64,000 bases of DNA from the NCBI RefSeq assembly GCF_013019105.1, contig NZ_BLTE01000012.1:105944-169943 (forward strand), given 5' to 3'. The notes beneath the pieces are model-generated. The model worked only from the letters and a program-made list of their open reading frames with translations. It had not been told where the DNA came from and did no database searches. Positions 34,364 through 41,652 of the stretch are shown here, piece by piece. Numbering within the stretch: position 1 is the first letter of the stretch; every line of letters begins with the position of its first letter. Source of the DNA: Fundidesulfovibrio magnetotacticus. Lineage in GTDB: Bacteria > Desulfobacterota > Desulfovibrionia > Desulfovibrionales > Desulfovibrionaceae. Both the position numbers and the translations under genes were made by a program.

Positions 34364-34921
34364 ATGGTAAACTACAGCGGCTTGCAAGGCAGGGACATCT
34401 TCCTGCGTGGTGTGGAGTTGTCCGATGTGGGCGAACGTTACAGAGGCTGGCTTAACGACCCAAGGGTAAACCGGTTCCTGGAGTCGCGGTTCGTGCCGCG
34501 CTCGCTTGAAAACATCCGGGATTTCGTCCAGTCCATGGACGGTGGCGAGACAAGTATTCTCTACGCCATCTGTCTCAAGGAGGACGGAAGGCACATCGGC
34601 AACATCAAGCTTGGGCCCATCAATCATATCCACCGCTTCGCCGATGTGGGCCTGCTCATCGGAGAGCCCGACTGCTGGGGCAAGGGCATCGGTTCACAGG
34701 CAATCGGTTTGGTGACGGACCACGCCTTTCTGGAGCTCAACCTGAACAAGCTGCTCGCAGGCTGCTATGCCGGAAACGTCGGCTCCATGAAGGCGTTTCA
34801 GAAGGTTGGTTACCGCCAGGAGGCGCACTTCGCCAAAATGCGCTTCAGCCAGGGGGCCTACGAGGACGAGTACGTGCTCGCCCTCCTCCGGGAGGATTGG
34901 GAGGCCGCCCGCCTGGGCTAG
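34364..34921 (+). CDS. GNAT-family N-acetyltransferase
   Basis: 185 residues with GAGGACTGCTC as ribosome site. The RimJ/RimL-type pattern is clear: IFLRGVELSDVGERYRGWLNDP at the start, DVGLLIGEPDCWGKGIGSQA (acetyl-CoA pyrophosphate loop GKGIGS) and GCYAGNVGSMKAFQKVGY as the beta-bulge region. It probably acetylates an amino sugar in the glycan. It is the third gene of the plus-strand module and its TAG stop overlaps the TAG stop of the convergent HisF-like gene at 34918-34921, so there is no room for a terminator. Confidence 0.85.
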   Translation: MVNYSGLQGRDIFLRGVELSDVGERYRGWLNDPRVNRFLESRFVPRSLENIRDFVQSMDGGETSILYAICLKEDGRHIGNIKLGPINHIHRFADVGLLIGEPDCWGKGIGSQAIGLVTDHAFLELNLNKLLAGCYAGNVGSMKAFQKVGYRQEAHFAKMRFSQGAYEDEYVLALLREDWEAARLG

Positions 34922-35706
34922 CGGTTCAGGCGGATGGGGATGCCGGCGTTGTGGATCCTGGAGCGGATCTGCATGATGTTCTCGTCCTTGGTGAAGAAGT
35001 AGGTTCCGGCGGCCACGGCGTCGGCCAGGCCGTCCTGGAAGCCTTCGACGAAGTGGCTGGCCAGCCCGCAGCCGCCCGCCGCGATCAGGGGGACGCCCAC
35101 GGCCCTGGCCGCCCTGCGGCAGGTGGCGGTGTCCAGGCCTTGGCGCGAGCCGTCGCGGCCGATGCAGGTGAGCAGGATTTCCCCCGCGCCCAGCTCCTGT
35201 CCGCGCGCGGCCCAGTCCGCGGGGTCCCAGTCCGTGGCGGTTTTTCCGCCGTGGGAGTAGACCCGTCCCCGCCCGTCCTTCTCCTCGCGGTAGTCGATGG
35301 AGAGCACCACGCACTGCGCGCCGTGGATGCGCGCGGCTGCGGTGATGAGGCCGGGGCTCTCCAGGGCGGCGGTGTTCACGCTCACCTTGTCCGCGCCGTT
35401 GTCCAGGAGGATCTTGAAGTCTTCCGTGGAGCGCACGCCGCCGCCCACGGTGAAGGGCATGAAAATCTCCTCGGCGGCGCGGCGCACCACGTCGATCATG
35501 GTGGCGCGGTTGGCGTCCTGGGCGTCCAGGTCCAGGAAGATCAGCTCGTCGGCGGCCTGGGCCTCGAAAATTTTGGCCTGGGAGACGGGGTCGCCCATCT
35601 CCAGGGACTCCTCGAAGCCCCGGGTGGTCACCAGGACCATGCGTGGTTTCGATCCGAAGCGGCTGGCGCGCATCTGCAGCTTGGGGATGATCCTGCGCTT
35701 GAGCAT
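34918..35706 (-). CDS. hisF: HisF-like imidazole glycerol phosphate synthase cyclase subunit (sugar amidation paralog)
   Basis: 262 residues from the ATG at 35706. The start RRIIPKLQMRASRFG replaces the IPCLDV segment of true HisF, so the catalytic Asp11 is a Gln; VLSIDYRE keeps the second aspartate (Asp130-like). KILLDNGADKVSVNTAAL and GGCGLASHFVEGF hold phosphate-binding loops. Such paralogs sit with HisH and WbpG homologs and channel glutamine-derived ammonia to a sugar amidotransferase, which makes acetamidino groups. It lies 1 bp after the HisH-like stop and ends overlapping the convergent gene. Histidine biosynthesis is unlikely given the changed residue and context. Confidence 0.87.
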   Translation of the reverse strand: MLKRRIIPKLQMRASRFGSKPRMVLVTTRGFEESLEMGDPVSQAKIFEAQAADELIFLDLDAQDANRATMIDVVRRAAEEIFMPFTVGGGVRSTEDFKILLDNGADKVSVNTAALESPGLITAAARIHGAQCVVLSIDYREEKDGRGRVYSHGGKTATDWDPADWAARGQELGAGEILLTCIGRDGSRQGLDTATCRRAARAVGVPLIAAGGCGLASHFVEGFQDGLADAVAAGTYFFTKDENIMQIRSRIHNAGIPIRLNR

Positions 35707-35707
35707 G

Positions 35708-36325
35708 TCAGGGCGTCCATTCAAGGAAGTTGCGAAGGATGGCCAAGCCCACGTCCTGGCTTTTCTCCGGGTGGAACTGGGTGGCGCAAATGTTGCGCTT
35801 GCGCGCGGCGGCGGTGACGGGGCCGCCGTAGTCGCAGGTGGCCTCCACGTGCTCGTCCGAGTCGAAGCGCAGGTGGAAGGAGTGCACGAAGTAGCAGTCC
35901 GGGCGTGGCGGCAGGCCCCGGAAAAGGGGGCTGCCGGGACGCCAGGCCAGGTCGTTCCAGCCGATCTGGGGGATGCGCAGGGTGGGGTCGGCAGGGGTCA
36001 GGCGCACCACGTCGGCATCGAGCCAGCCCAGCCCCTGGTGGAGTCCGTCCTCGTGGCTCACGCGGGCCATGAGCTGCATGCCCACGCAGATGCCCAGGAT
36101 GGGCTTGCCGCGCTCCAGCACCTCCCGGCAGAGGGCCTCGCGCAGCCCGGCGCGGGCCAGGCCCTCCGCGCAGCTGGCGAAGGCCCCCACGCCCGGCAGC
36201 ACGAGGCGTTCGGCGCGGGCGAGGTCTTCCGGCGTGGAGCAGGGCGTGGGGTCGGCCCCGGCCATGAAGAGGGCGTTGTGCACCGAGAGGATGTTCCCGG
36301 AGCCGTATTCCACCACGCCCACCAT
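35708..36325 (-). CDS. hisH: HisH-like glutamine amidotransferase subunit (sugar amidation)
   Basis: 205 residues, a class I glutaminase. The nucleophile is Cys80 in GICVGMQLMA, and the His/Glu pair is His185 and Glu187 in FHPEKSQDVG. The beginning VGVVEYGSGNILSVHNAL is the usual HisH start. It releases ammonia from glutamine and passes it through the HisF-like barrel. Together with the WbpG-like protein this makes the three-part amidotransferase that converts an acetamido group to acetamidino on a sugar, as in Pseudomonas O-antigen and some nonulosonates. A 3-bp gap separates it from the WbpG-like gene. Confidence 0.89.
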   Translation of the reverse strand: MVGVVEYGSGNILSVHNALFMAGADPTPCSTPEDLARAERLVLPGVGAFASCAEGLARAGLREALCREVLERGKPILGICVGMQLMARVSHEDGLHQGLGWLDADVVRLTPADPTLRIPQIGWNDLAWRPGSPLFRGLPPRPDCYFVHSFHLRFDSDEHVEATCDYGGPVTAAARKRNICATQFHPEKSQDVGLAILRNFLEWTP

Positions 36326-36328
36326 GGC

Positions 36329-37546
36329 TCAGCCCTTCCCGCCGCCCTGGGTTTCGCGCCAGCGGCCGATCTGGGCCCTGGCCTGTTCGGGGTCGAGCCC
36401 ATCGCCGCGCGGCCAGGCCGGGAAGTCGTGGGTGGGCGGTCCGGCGACGTCCCGGGCGGGGTCGTGGCGGTAGGGCGAGATGGAGTGGCGCATGGCGATG
36501 TCCAGGAATTCCTCCAGGGTGATGCCCATGTACTCCAGGAAGAGCTCCAGGCTGCGGGGCCTCAGGCCCTCGTGACGCTCCACCATGCCCATGGCGGCCT
36601 CGCGGTCCAGTCGGCCGTTGCGGATGTCCAGGGAGGTGAGGTGGGAGGTGCGCGAGTAGCCGCGCTTGATGTGCTTGATGTAGTCGCGCACGCCCTGGAA
36701 CATGCACTCTATCTTTTCGTACTCGTAGCCCGGGGGGACTCCTTCCACCTGGTCGCCCTGCCAGCCCAACTGCTCCTGGATGAGCGCGGTCTGGCGCTTC
36801 ACGTCCCATGGGATGTAGGAGCCCAGACAGACGGAACGGTAGCCCAGGGCGCGCAGTTCGCGCAGGGGGGGGTAGGTGTAGGGTTTGAGGTCGCGTTCGT
36901 CCACGTTGCCCTGGAGTCGGATGAACATGTCCTGCGCCGTGATGCCCAGGTTCACGAAGCGGTTGAAGCGTTTTTCGTCCACCTCCTCGGACTGGTCGTA
37001 GCCGAAGTAGGCGGTGTATTCCGAGGAAGGCTCGCCCCAGAAGATGAGCGGCGTCTTGTGGTGCAGGGCAACCCACATGGGGTAGGCGAAGATGCCGGTG
37101 TGGCAGTGCCAGCAGAAGTCCCCCTTCTCTAGGAAGCTCTGGAGCATGAGCTTCAGGGTGGTCTTCCAGTTGGGGGTGAAGACGTGCAGGTCCACGCCCA
37201 GGCGGCGGATGACGCGCAGGGTGTTCTCGTGGAGGCGTTCGCGCAGGAAGCCGTGGTCGAAGCGCACGAGCAGTGGCTTGAGCCCGTATTCGCGCACCAG
37301 GTAGAGCGCGGTGAAAGTGCTGTCCTTGCCGCCGCTGAAGGGGACGATGCAGTCGTAGTCGCCTTTGCCCCGGTAGGCCTCGACGATGGCGTCGAGGTCG
37401 CTTTTACGCTGGGTCCAGTCGATGGCCTCGCGCTTGAACTCCTGCTGGCGGCAGATGTTGCAGACGCCTTCGCCGTCGAAGGTGATGGTCTCGTGGGTTT
37501 CGGGCAGCACGCAGCGCGTGCAGCGGCGCAGGGTCGCGGGGGACAT
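36329..37546 (-). CDS. N-acetyl sugar amidotransferase (WbpG/PseA-like)
   Basis: 405 residues. The N-terminus has a zinc-binding pair of motifs, CTRC (9-12) and CNIC (29-32). The PP-loop ATP pyrophosphatase motif SGGKDS lies at 71-76 in VPFSGGKDSTFTALY. It adenylates an N-acetyl group and lets ammonia attack, giving an acetamidino sugar. In Pseudomonas the WbpG protein acts with HisH2/HisF2, and in Campylobacter the PseA homolog makes an acetamidino form of pseudaminic acid. Here the HisH/HisF-like genes follow directly and pse genes are upstream, which supports modified pseudaminic acid. The acceptor is inferred. Confidence 0.9.
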   Translation of the reverse strand: MSPATLRRCTRCVLPETHETITFDGEGVCNICRQQEFKREAIDWTQRKSDLDAIVEAYRGKGDYDCIVPFSGGKDSTFTALYLVREYGLKPLLVRFDHGFLRERLHENTLRVIRRLGVDLHVFTPNWKTTLKLMLQSFLEKGDFCWHCHTGIFAYPMWVALHHKTPLIFWGEPSSEYTAYFGYDQSEEVDEKRFNRFVNLGITAQDMFIRLQGNVDERDLKPYTYPPLRELRALGYRSVCLGSYIPWDVKRQTALIQEQLGWQGDQVEGVPPGYEYEKIECMFQGVRDYIKHIKRGYSRTSHLTSLDIRNGRLDREAAMGMVERHEGLRPRSLELFLEYMGITLEEFLDIAMRHSISPYRHDPARDVAGPPTHDFPAWPRGDGLDPEQARAQIGRWRETQGGGKG

Positions 37547-37571
37547 GGTTCGCTCCTTTATCGGGTCGGCC

Positions 37572-39620
37572 CTAGCGCACCCGGAAGACGGGCTGGATCA
37601 TGGGGCCGGCCAGGTGCTTGGCGGGGTCGGCGTCCGAGACCCACTGGGCCAGGGTCTTGAACGTGGAGGCGTAGGCCTCGAGCGCGCGCGACACGGTGGC
37701 GTGGTCGTGGGAGACGGACATGTTGTGGGTGACGAGGATGAGCACGCCACGGCGCGCCATTTCCTGCTGGAAGAGGCTGCGCAGGAGCATGTCGCCTCCG
37801 CCGTTTTCGTCCAGGAAACCCAGAAGGCTCCAGTTGGGTCGTCCGGTGCAGCGGATGCGGCTTTCCAGGCCGGCTTCGCGGGCCAGGGCGTTCACGCCGT
37901 CCTGCAGAATCTGGCCGTTGGCCCGGATGGAATCCAGGGCGTCGGTGTGCTCCAGCACGTCCAGCACGGCCATGGAGGCGGCCAGGGAGGCCGTCTCGCC
38001 GCCGAAGGTGAAGCTGAAGAAGCACTCCTCGTACATGCGCATCACGTCGGCCCGGCCCACCACGCAGGAGATGGGGAAGCCGTTGCCCATGGCCTTGCCG
38101 AAGCAGGCCAGGTCCGGGATGACCCCGAAGAGCTTCTGCGCGCCGCCCAGGCCGAAATGGAAGCCGGTGCAGATCTCGTCGAAGATGAGCAGGGCCCCGT
38201 GCTTGCGGGCCAGTTTCTTCACGCCCTCCAGGAAGCCGGGGGCGGGCTCGGTGAAGTTGAAGGCCTCCATGATCACGGCGGCGAAGCGGCCGGGGTGCTC
38301 TTCCAGCAGGCGCTCCAGGGCCGGGAGGTCGTTGTAGGGGAAGGGCTTGGTGAGCTCCCGCACCGCCTGGGGCACGCCCGCGTTGCGGGTGGTGGTGCCG
38401 ATGTACCAGTCCTGCCAGCCGTGGTAGCCGCAGCAGGCCACCAGTTCGCGGCCGGTGAAGGCGCGGGCGGCGCGCACCGCGCCGGCGGTGGCGTCGGAGC
38501 CGTTCTTGCCGAAGCGCACCATTTCGGCGCAGGGGATCAGGCGCGTGAGCCTTTCGGCAAGCTCCACCTCCAGGGGGTGGGGCAGGGTGAAGCTCACGCC
38601 GTCGGCCATGGCCTTGGCCACGGCCTGGTTCACGCCGTCGTGAGCGTAGCCCAGGATGTTGGGGAGCAGGCCCTGCACGAAGTCGACGTATTCGTTGCCG
38701 TCCACGTCCCAGACGCGGCAGCCCTTGCCCCGGGCCAGGAAGGTGGGGGACGCGCCCTGCACGTACTGGGAGGTTCCCTTGCTGAAGGTCTGGGCCATGC
38801 CGGGGATCACCCGGCGGGAGCGTTCCGTGAGGAGCGCGCTCTGTTCCAGGCGCAGGGCCGGGGCCGCGCCGACCGGGGCCTGCTGGTACAGGGAGCGGTA
38901 GTAGCCTTCGTTGGACATGGTGCCCTCGTTGATCGTTGCGATGTCGGGGCTGCGTCGGAGCAGCTCCAGGATGTCGGCGAGCCCGAAAGCTTCGCCGGGG
39001 GCCATGCGCCGGTAGACCTCGCGGACGAAGGCCAGGTCCCTGGCGTCGTCCACGGTGAAGCGCAGGCCGGAAAGGTCTTGGGGATGGGTGAGCGAGGCGC
39101 GCGCCACGTCCGGGCGCGTGCGCAGCCAGGGGGTGACGTGTTCCCGCTCGCTGGGCTTGTCCGCGCTGGTGAAGGCCCGTTCCAGGGCCTTTGCGCTCAT
39201 CACCTCCACGTCGAGGCCGTCGGGGTAGCTGGGGCGCTCCACGTTGGAGGCGTAGTCGCAGCCTGTATCCCTGAAGAGGGCCACCACGGCGTCGAGCACG
39301 TCCGGGTCCAGCAGGGGGCAGTCGGCGGTGATGCGCACCACCGTGTGGGCTGCGTGCGTCTGGGCCGCGCCGTGGAAGCGGGCCAGCACGTCGTGCAGGG
39401 GGCCGCGGTGGCAGGCGATGCCCTCATCAAGGCAGAAGGCGGCCACGGGATCGTCGGAGGCGTCGGTGCTGGTGGCCACGACAACCTTGTCCACCAGCCG
39501 CGCCCGGGCCGCGCGCGAGACCACGCGCCAGAGCATGGGCCGCCCCTCGATGTCCGCCAGGACCTTGCCGGGCAGGCGCGTGGAGCCCATGCGGGCCTGG
39601 ACGACGGCCACGGTGCTCAC
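37572..39620 (-). CDS. SpsF-like nucleotidyltransferase / class III aminotransferase fusion
   Basis: 682 residues from a GTG at 39620 coupled to the oxidoreductase stop (GTGA). Residues 1-230 are SpsF-like: VVQARMGSTRLPGKV, ITADCPLLDPDV and DYASNVERPSYPDGLDVEV. Residues 260-682 are a glutamate-1-semialdehyde-type class III aminotransferase: FGKNGSDATAG, Asp481 in IFDEICTGF and Lys509 in CFGKAMGNGF. The two join at NEGTMSNEGYY with no stop. An internal ATG at 38918 is preceded by GAGGG and could also yield free aminotransferase. It may activate pseudaminic acid with CTP and aminate a keto sugar. Separate genes are the usual arrangement. Confidence 0.88.
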   Translation of the reverse strand: MSTVAVVQARMGSTRLPGKVLADIEGRPMLWRVVSRAARARLVDKVVVATSTDASDDPVAAFCLDEGIACHRGPLHDVLARFHGAAQTHAAHTVVRITADCPLLDPDVLDAVVALFRDTGCDYASNVERPSYPDGLDVEVMSAKALERAFTSADKPSEREHVTPWLRTRPDVARASLTHPQDLSGLRFTVDDARDLAFVREVYRRMAPGEAFGLADILELLRRSPDIATINEGTMSNEGYYRSLYQQAPVGAAPALRLEQSALLTERSRRVIPGMAQTFSKGTSQYVQGASPTFLARGKGCRVWDVDGNEYVDFVQGLLPNILGYAHDGVNQAVAKAMADGVSFTLPHPLEVELAERLTRLIPCAEMVRFGKNGSDATAGAVRAARAFTGRELVACCGYHGWQDWYIGTTTRNAGVPQAVRELTKPFPYNDLPALERLLEEHPGRFAAVIMEAFNFTEPAPGFLEGVKKLARKHGALLIFDEICTGFHFGLGGAQKLFGVIPDLACFGKAMGNGFPISCVVGRADVMRMYEECFFSFTFGGETASLAASMAVLDVLEHTDALDSIRANGQILQDGVNALAREAGLESRIRCTGRPNWSLLGFLDENGGGDMLLRSLFQQEMARRGVLILVTHNMSVSHDHATVSRALEAYASTFKTLAQWVSDADPAKHLAGPMIQPVFRVR

Positions 39621-40594
39621 GAGGGGCCTCCCGCGCGGGCTTCGAGCGCGATCGCGAGGCAATCCCGGGCCTCGGCCAGGGGGTTGGCGGGCGCTTCGCC
39701 CGTCTCCAGGCAGCCCAAGAAGTGGCGCATCTCGTCGAGATACATGTCGTTGACGCTCCAGGCGGGATCCAGGGGCAGCTCCCGGGCGAGGCGCCCGTCG
39801 GGGCCGTGCAGGAGCACCCTGGGCTGGCCGAAGTCCCAGCTGATGGTGCCCTCCTCGCAGGCCACGCGGCAGGCGCGGTGGTAGTCGCGTTCGATGAAGC
39901 TCAGGTGGACGCTGGAGAGCGCGCCGCAGCTGTGAGCGAGCAGCAGCTCGGCCAGACCGTCGGCCTCGATGCCGATGGACGTCCCGGGCAGCACGGCCGA
40001 GGCCCTGAGGCGGGCGGGGCCCAGATACCAAAGTGCGAGGTCGAGTTCGTGGATGCAGTCGAGCACCGCGCCGCCCTGGACCGGATCGGCGCTGTAGGAG
40101 CGGCGGTAGTCCGAGGCGGGCCGCCAGGAGGGCAGGTAGGACGCCGTGGCCACCCGCGCGTGCAGGGGCCGCCCCGCCGCGCCTTCGTCTAGGAGCCGCT
40201 TCACGGTGGCTGGTCCGGGGTGGAAGCGCATGTTGCAGCCCACCATGGCCGCGAGCCCGCGCGATGTAAGCTCGGCCTGGAGTTCGTCCAGCCCTTCCAT
40301 GGAGTGGGAGAGGGGCTTCTCGATGAAGAGGGCGCACCCGGCACGCGCTGCGGCAAGCGCCAGGGGAACGTGGACGTTGCTGGGGCCGGTGACCAGGGCC
40401 GCCTGGGGCCCTTGGGCAAGGGCATCTTCCAGGTCCGTGTGGAAGTTCGCACCGGCGGCCGCGGCGGCCTCCCGGCGGCTGGGATCCGGGTCGTAGGCCA
40501 CGAGACGTTCGATGCCCAGGGCGCGCAGGTTGTTCAGGTGGCGCATGCCGATGGACCCCAGGCCCAGCACGGCGGCCGTGGCGGGAAGGCTCAT
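39617..40594 (-). CDS. Gfo/Idh/MocA-family oxidoreductase
   Basis: 325 residues. VLGLGSIGMRHLNNLRALG (9-27) is the dinucleotide-binding loop of the family, LFIEKPLSHS contains the conserved EKP, and the C-terminal domain shows GGAVLDCIHELDLALWYLG with the catalytic-site histidine. It probably oxidises a sugar hydroxyl to a ketone, or reduces the ketone. It is coupled by 4-bp overlaps to both neighbours: the nucleotidyltransferase/aminotransferase fusion downstream and pseI upstream. Gfo/Idh plus aminotransferase suggests installation of a new amine. A product-specific name is not possible. Confidence 0.86.
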   Translation of the reverse strand: MSLPATAAVLGLGSIGMRHLNNLRALGIERLVAYDPDPSRREAAAAAGANFHTDLEDALAQGPQAALVTGPSNVHVPLALAAARAGCALFIEKPLSHSMEGLDELQAELTSRGLAAMVGCNMRFHPGPATVKRLLDEGAAGRPLHARVATASYLPSWRPASDYRRSYSADPVQGGAVLDCIHELDLALWYLGPARLRASAVLPGTSIGIEADGLAELLLAHSCGALSSVHLSFIERDYHRACRVACEEGTISWDFGQPRVLLHGPDGRLARELPLDPAWSVNDMYLDEMRHFLGCLETGEAPANPLAEARDCLAIALEARAGGPS

Positions 40595-41652
40595 GAGCGG
40601 TCGCCCTCAATGTGTTCGGGCGCGAGGGGCGTGCCTCTGGGGATATCCTTTGCGGCCCTGCGTCCCAGCACCTCGTCAAGGTGGCGGGGGTGCATGCCGT
40701 GTCCCGGCCGGATGGAGCGCACGTTGTCCGGGGTGAAGGGCTCGCCCCGGGCCACGTCCCGCACCACGAAGAGGGAGCGGCGGAAGACGCGGCTGGCCAG
40801 TTCCTTCTCGCAGGGCTCCAGGACGGGGCGACCCAGGGCGGCGTGGGCCTCTTGGACGTCGCGGACCATGGCGGCGAACTCGTGGGGCTCCAGGGAGAAG
40901 GCGGAATCGGGGCCGCCGTCGGCGCGGGCCAGGGTGAAGTGCTTCTCGATGATGCAGGCCCCCAGGGCCACGGCCGCCACGGCCGCCGCCGTGCCCAGGG
41001 TGTGGTCCGAGAGCCCGGCGGGCACGCCGTAGCGCTGCGCCAGCAGGGGGATGGCGCGCAGGTTCATGGCCTCGGGGGGGCTCGGGTAGGCGCTGGTGCA
41101 CTTGAGCAGGGCCAGATCGCGGCAGCCGGAGGCCCTGAGGGTCTCCACGGCCTCGTCGATCTCCTCCGGGGTGGCCATGCCCGTGGACATGATCACGGGC
41201 TTGCCCGTGGCTCCGATCTTGCGCAGCAGGGGGATGTCCACGATCTCGAAGGAGGCCACCTTGTGGGCCGGAACGTCCAGGGATTCCAGGTAGTCCACGG
41301 CGGAGGGGTCGAAAGGCGTGGAGAACACGGCCACGCCCAGGTCCCTGCCTGCCTGGATGAGGCCCGGCGTCCACTCCATGGGCATGGCGGCCTCGCGGTA
41401 GAGGTCGTGGAGGGTGCGCCCTTCCCAGAGGGTGCCCTTGATGCGGAAATAGTCGTTGTCGCAGGCGATGGTCAGGGTGTCGGCCGTGTAGGTCTGGAGC
41501 TTCACGGCGTCGGCCCCGGCGCGGGCGGCGGCTTCGAGGATCCTCACGGCGCGGGCGAAGTCGCCCCCGTGGTTGGCGCTCATTTCGGCGACGAGCCAGA
41601 CGGGGGCGTTCGAGCCCAAGGTCCTGTTCCGGATTCGGAAGGGTCGGGTCAT
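40591..41652 (-). CDS. pseI: Pseudaminic acid synthase (PseI)
   Basis: 353 residues that match PseI better than NeuB. VAEMSANHGGDFARA (21-35), KLQTYTADTLTIACDNDYF and GTLWEGRTLHDLY are near-diagnostic for the pseudaminic branch. It condenses PEP with 2,4-diacetamido-2,4,6-trideoxy-L-altrose to form Pse. The C-terminal residues (REPFTPDN-like GEPFTPDNVRSIRPGHGMHPRHLDEVLGR) are the SAF domain. It overlaps the PseG/PseH fusion by 4 bp. PseB, PseC, PseG and PseH are encoded upstream in the expected pathway order. Confidence 0.93.
   Translation of the reverse strand: MTRPFRIRNRTLGSNAPVWLVAEMSANHGGDFARAVRILEAAARAGADAVKLQTYTADTLTIACDNDYFRIKGTLWEGRTLHDLYREAAMPMEWTPGLIQAGRDLGVAVFSTPFDPSAVDYLESLDVPAHKVASFEIVDIPLLRKIGATGKPVIMSTGMATPEEIDEAVETLRASGCRDLALLKCTSAYPSPPEAMNLRAIPLLAQRYGVPAGLSDHTLGTAAAVAAVALGACIIEKHFTLARADGGPDSAFSLEPHEFAAMVRDVQEAHAALGRPVLEPCEKELASRVFRRSLFVVRDVARGEPFTPDNVRSIRPGHGMHPRHLDEVLGRRAAKDIPRGTPLAPEHIEGDRS

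Noticed and set aside
34918..36325. Histidine biosynthesis operon
   Set aside because: No other his genes are near, the HisF-like catalytic aspartate is a Gln, and the adjacent WbpG-like gene points to sugar amidation.
38916..38918. Frameshift or stop between the SpsF-like and aminotransferase halves
   Set aside because: The frame is continuous across the junction, so it is annotated as a single fusion; the internal ATG is only noted as an optional start.
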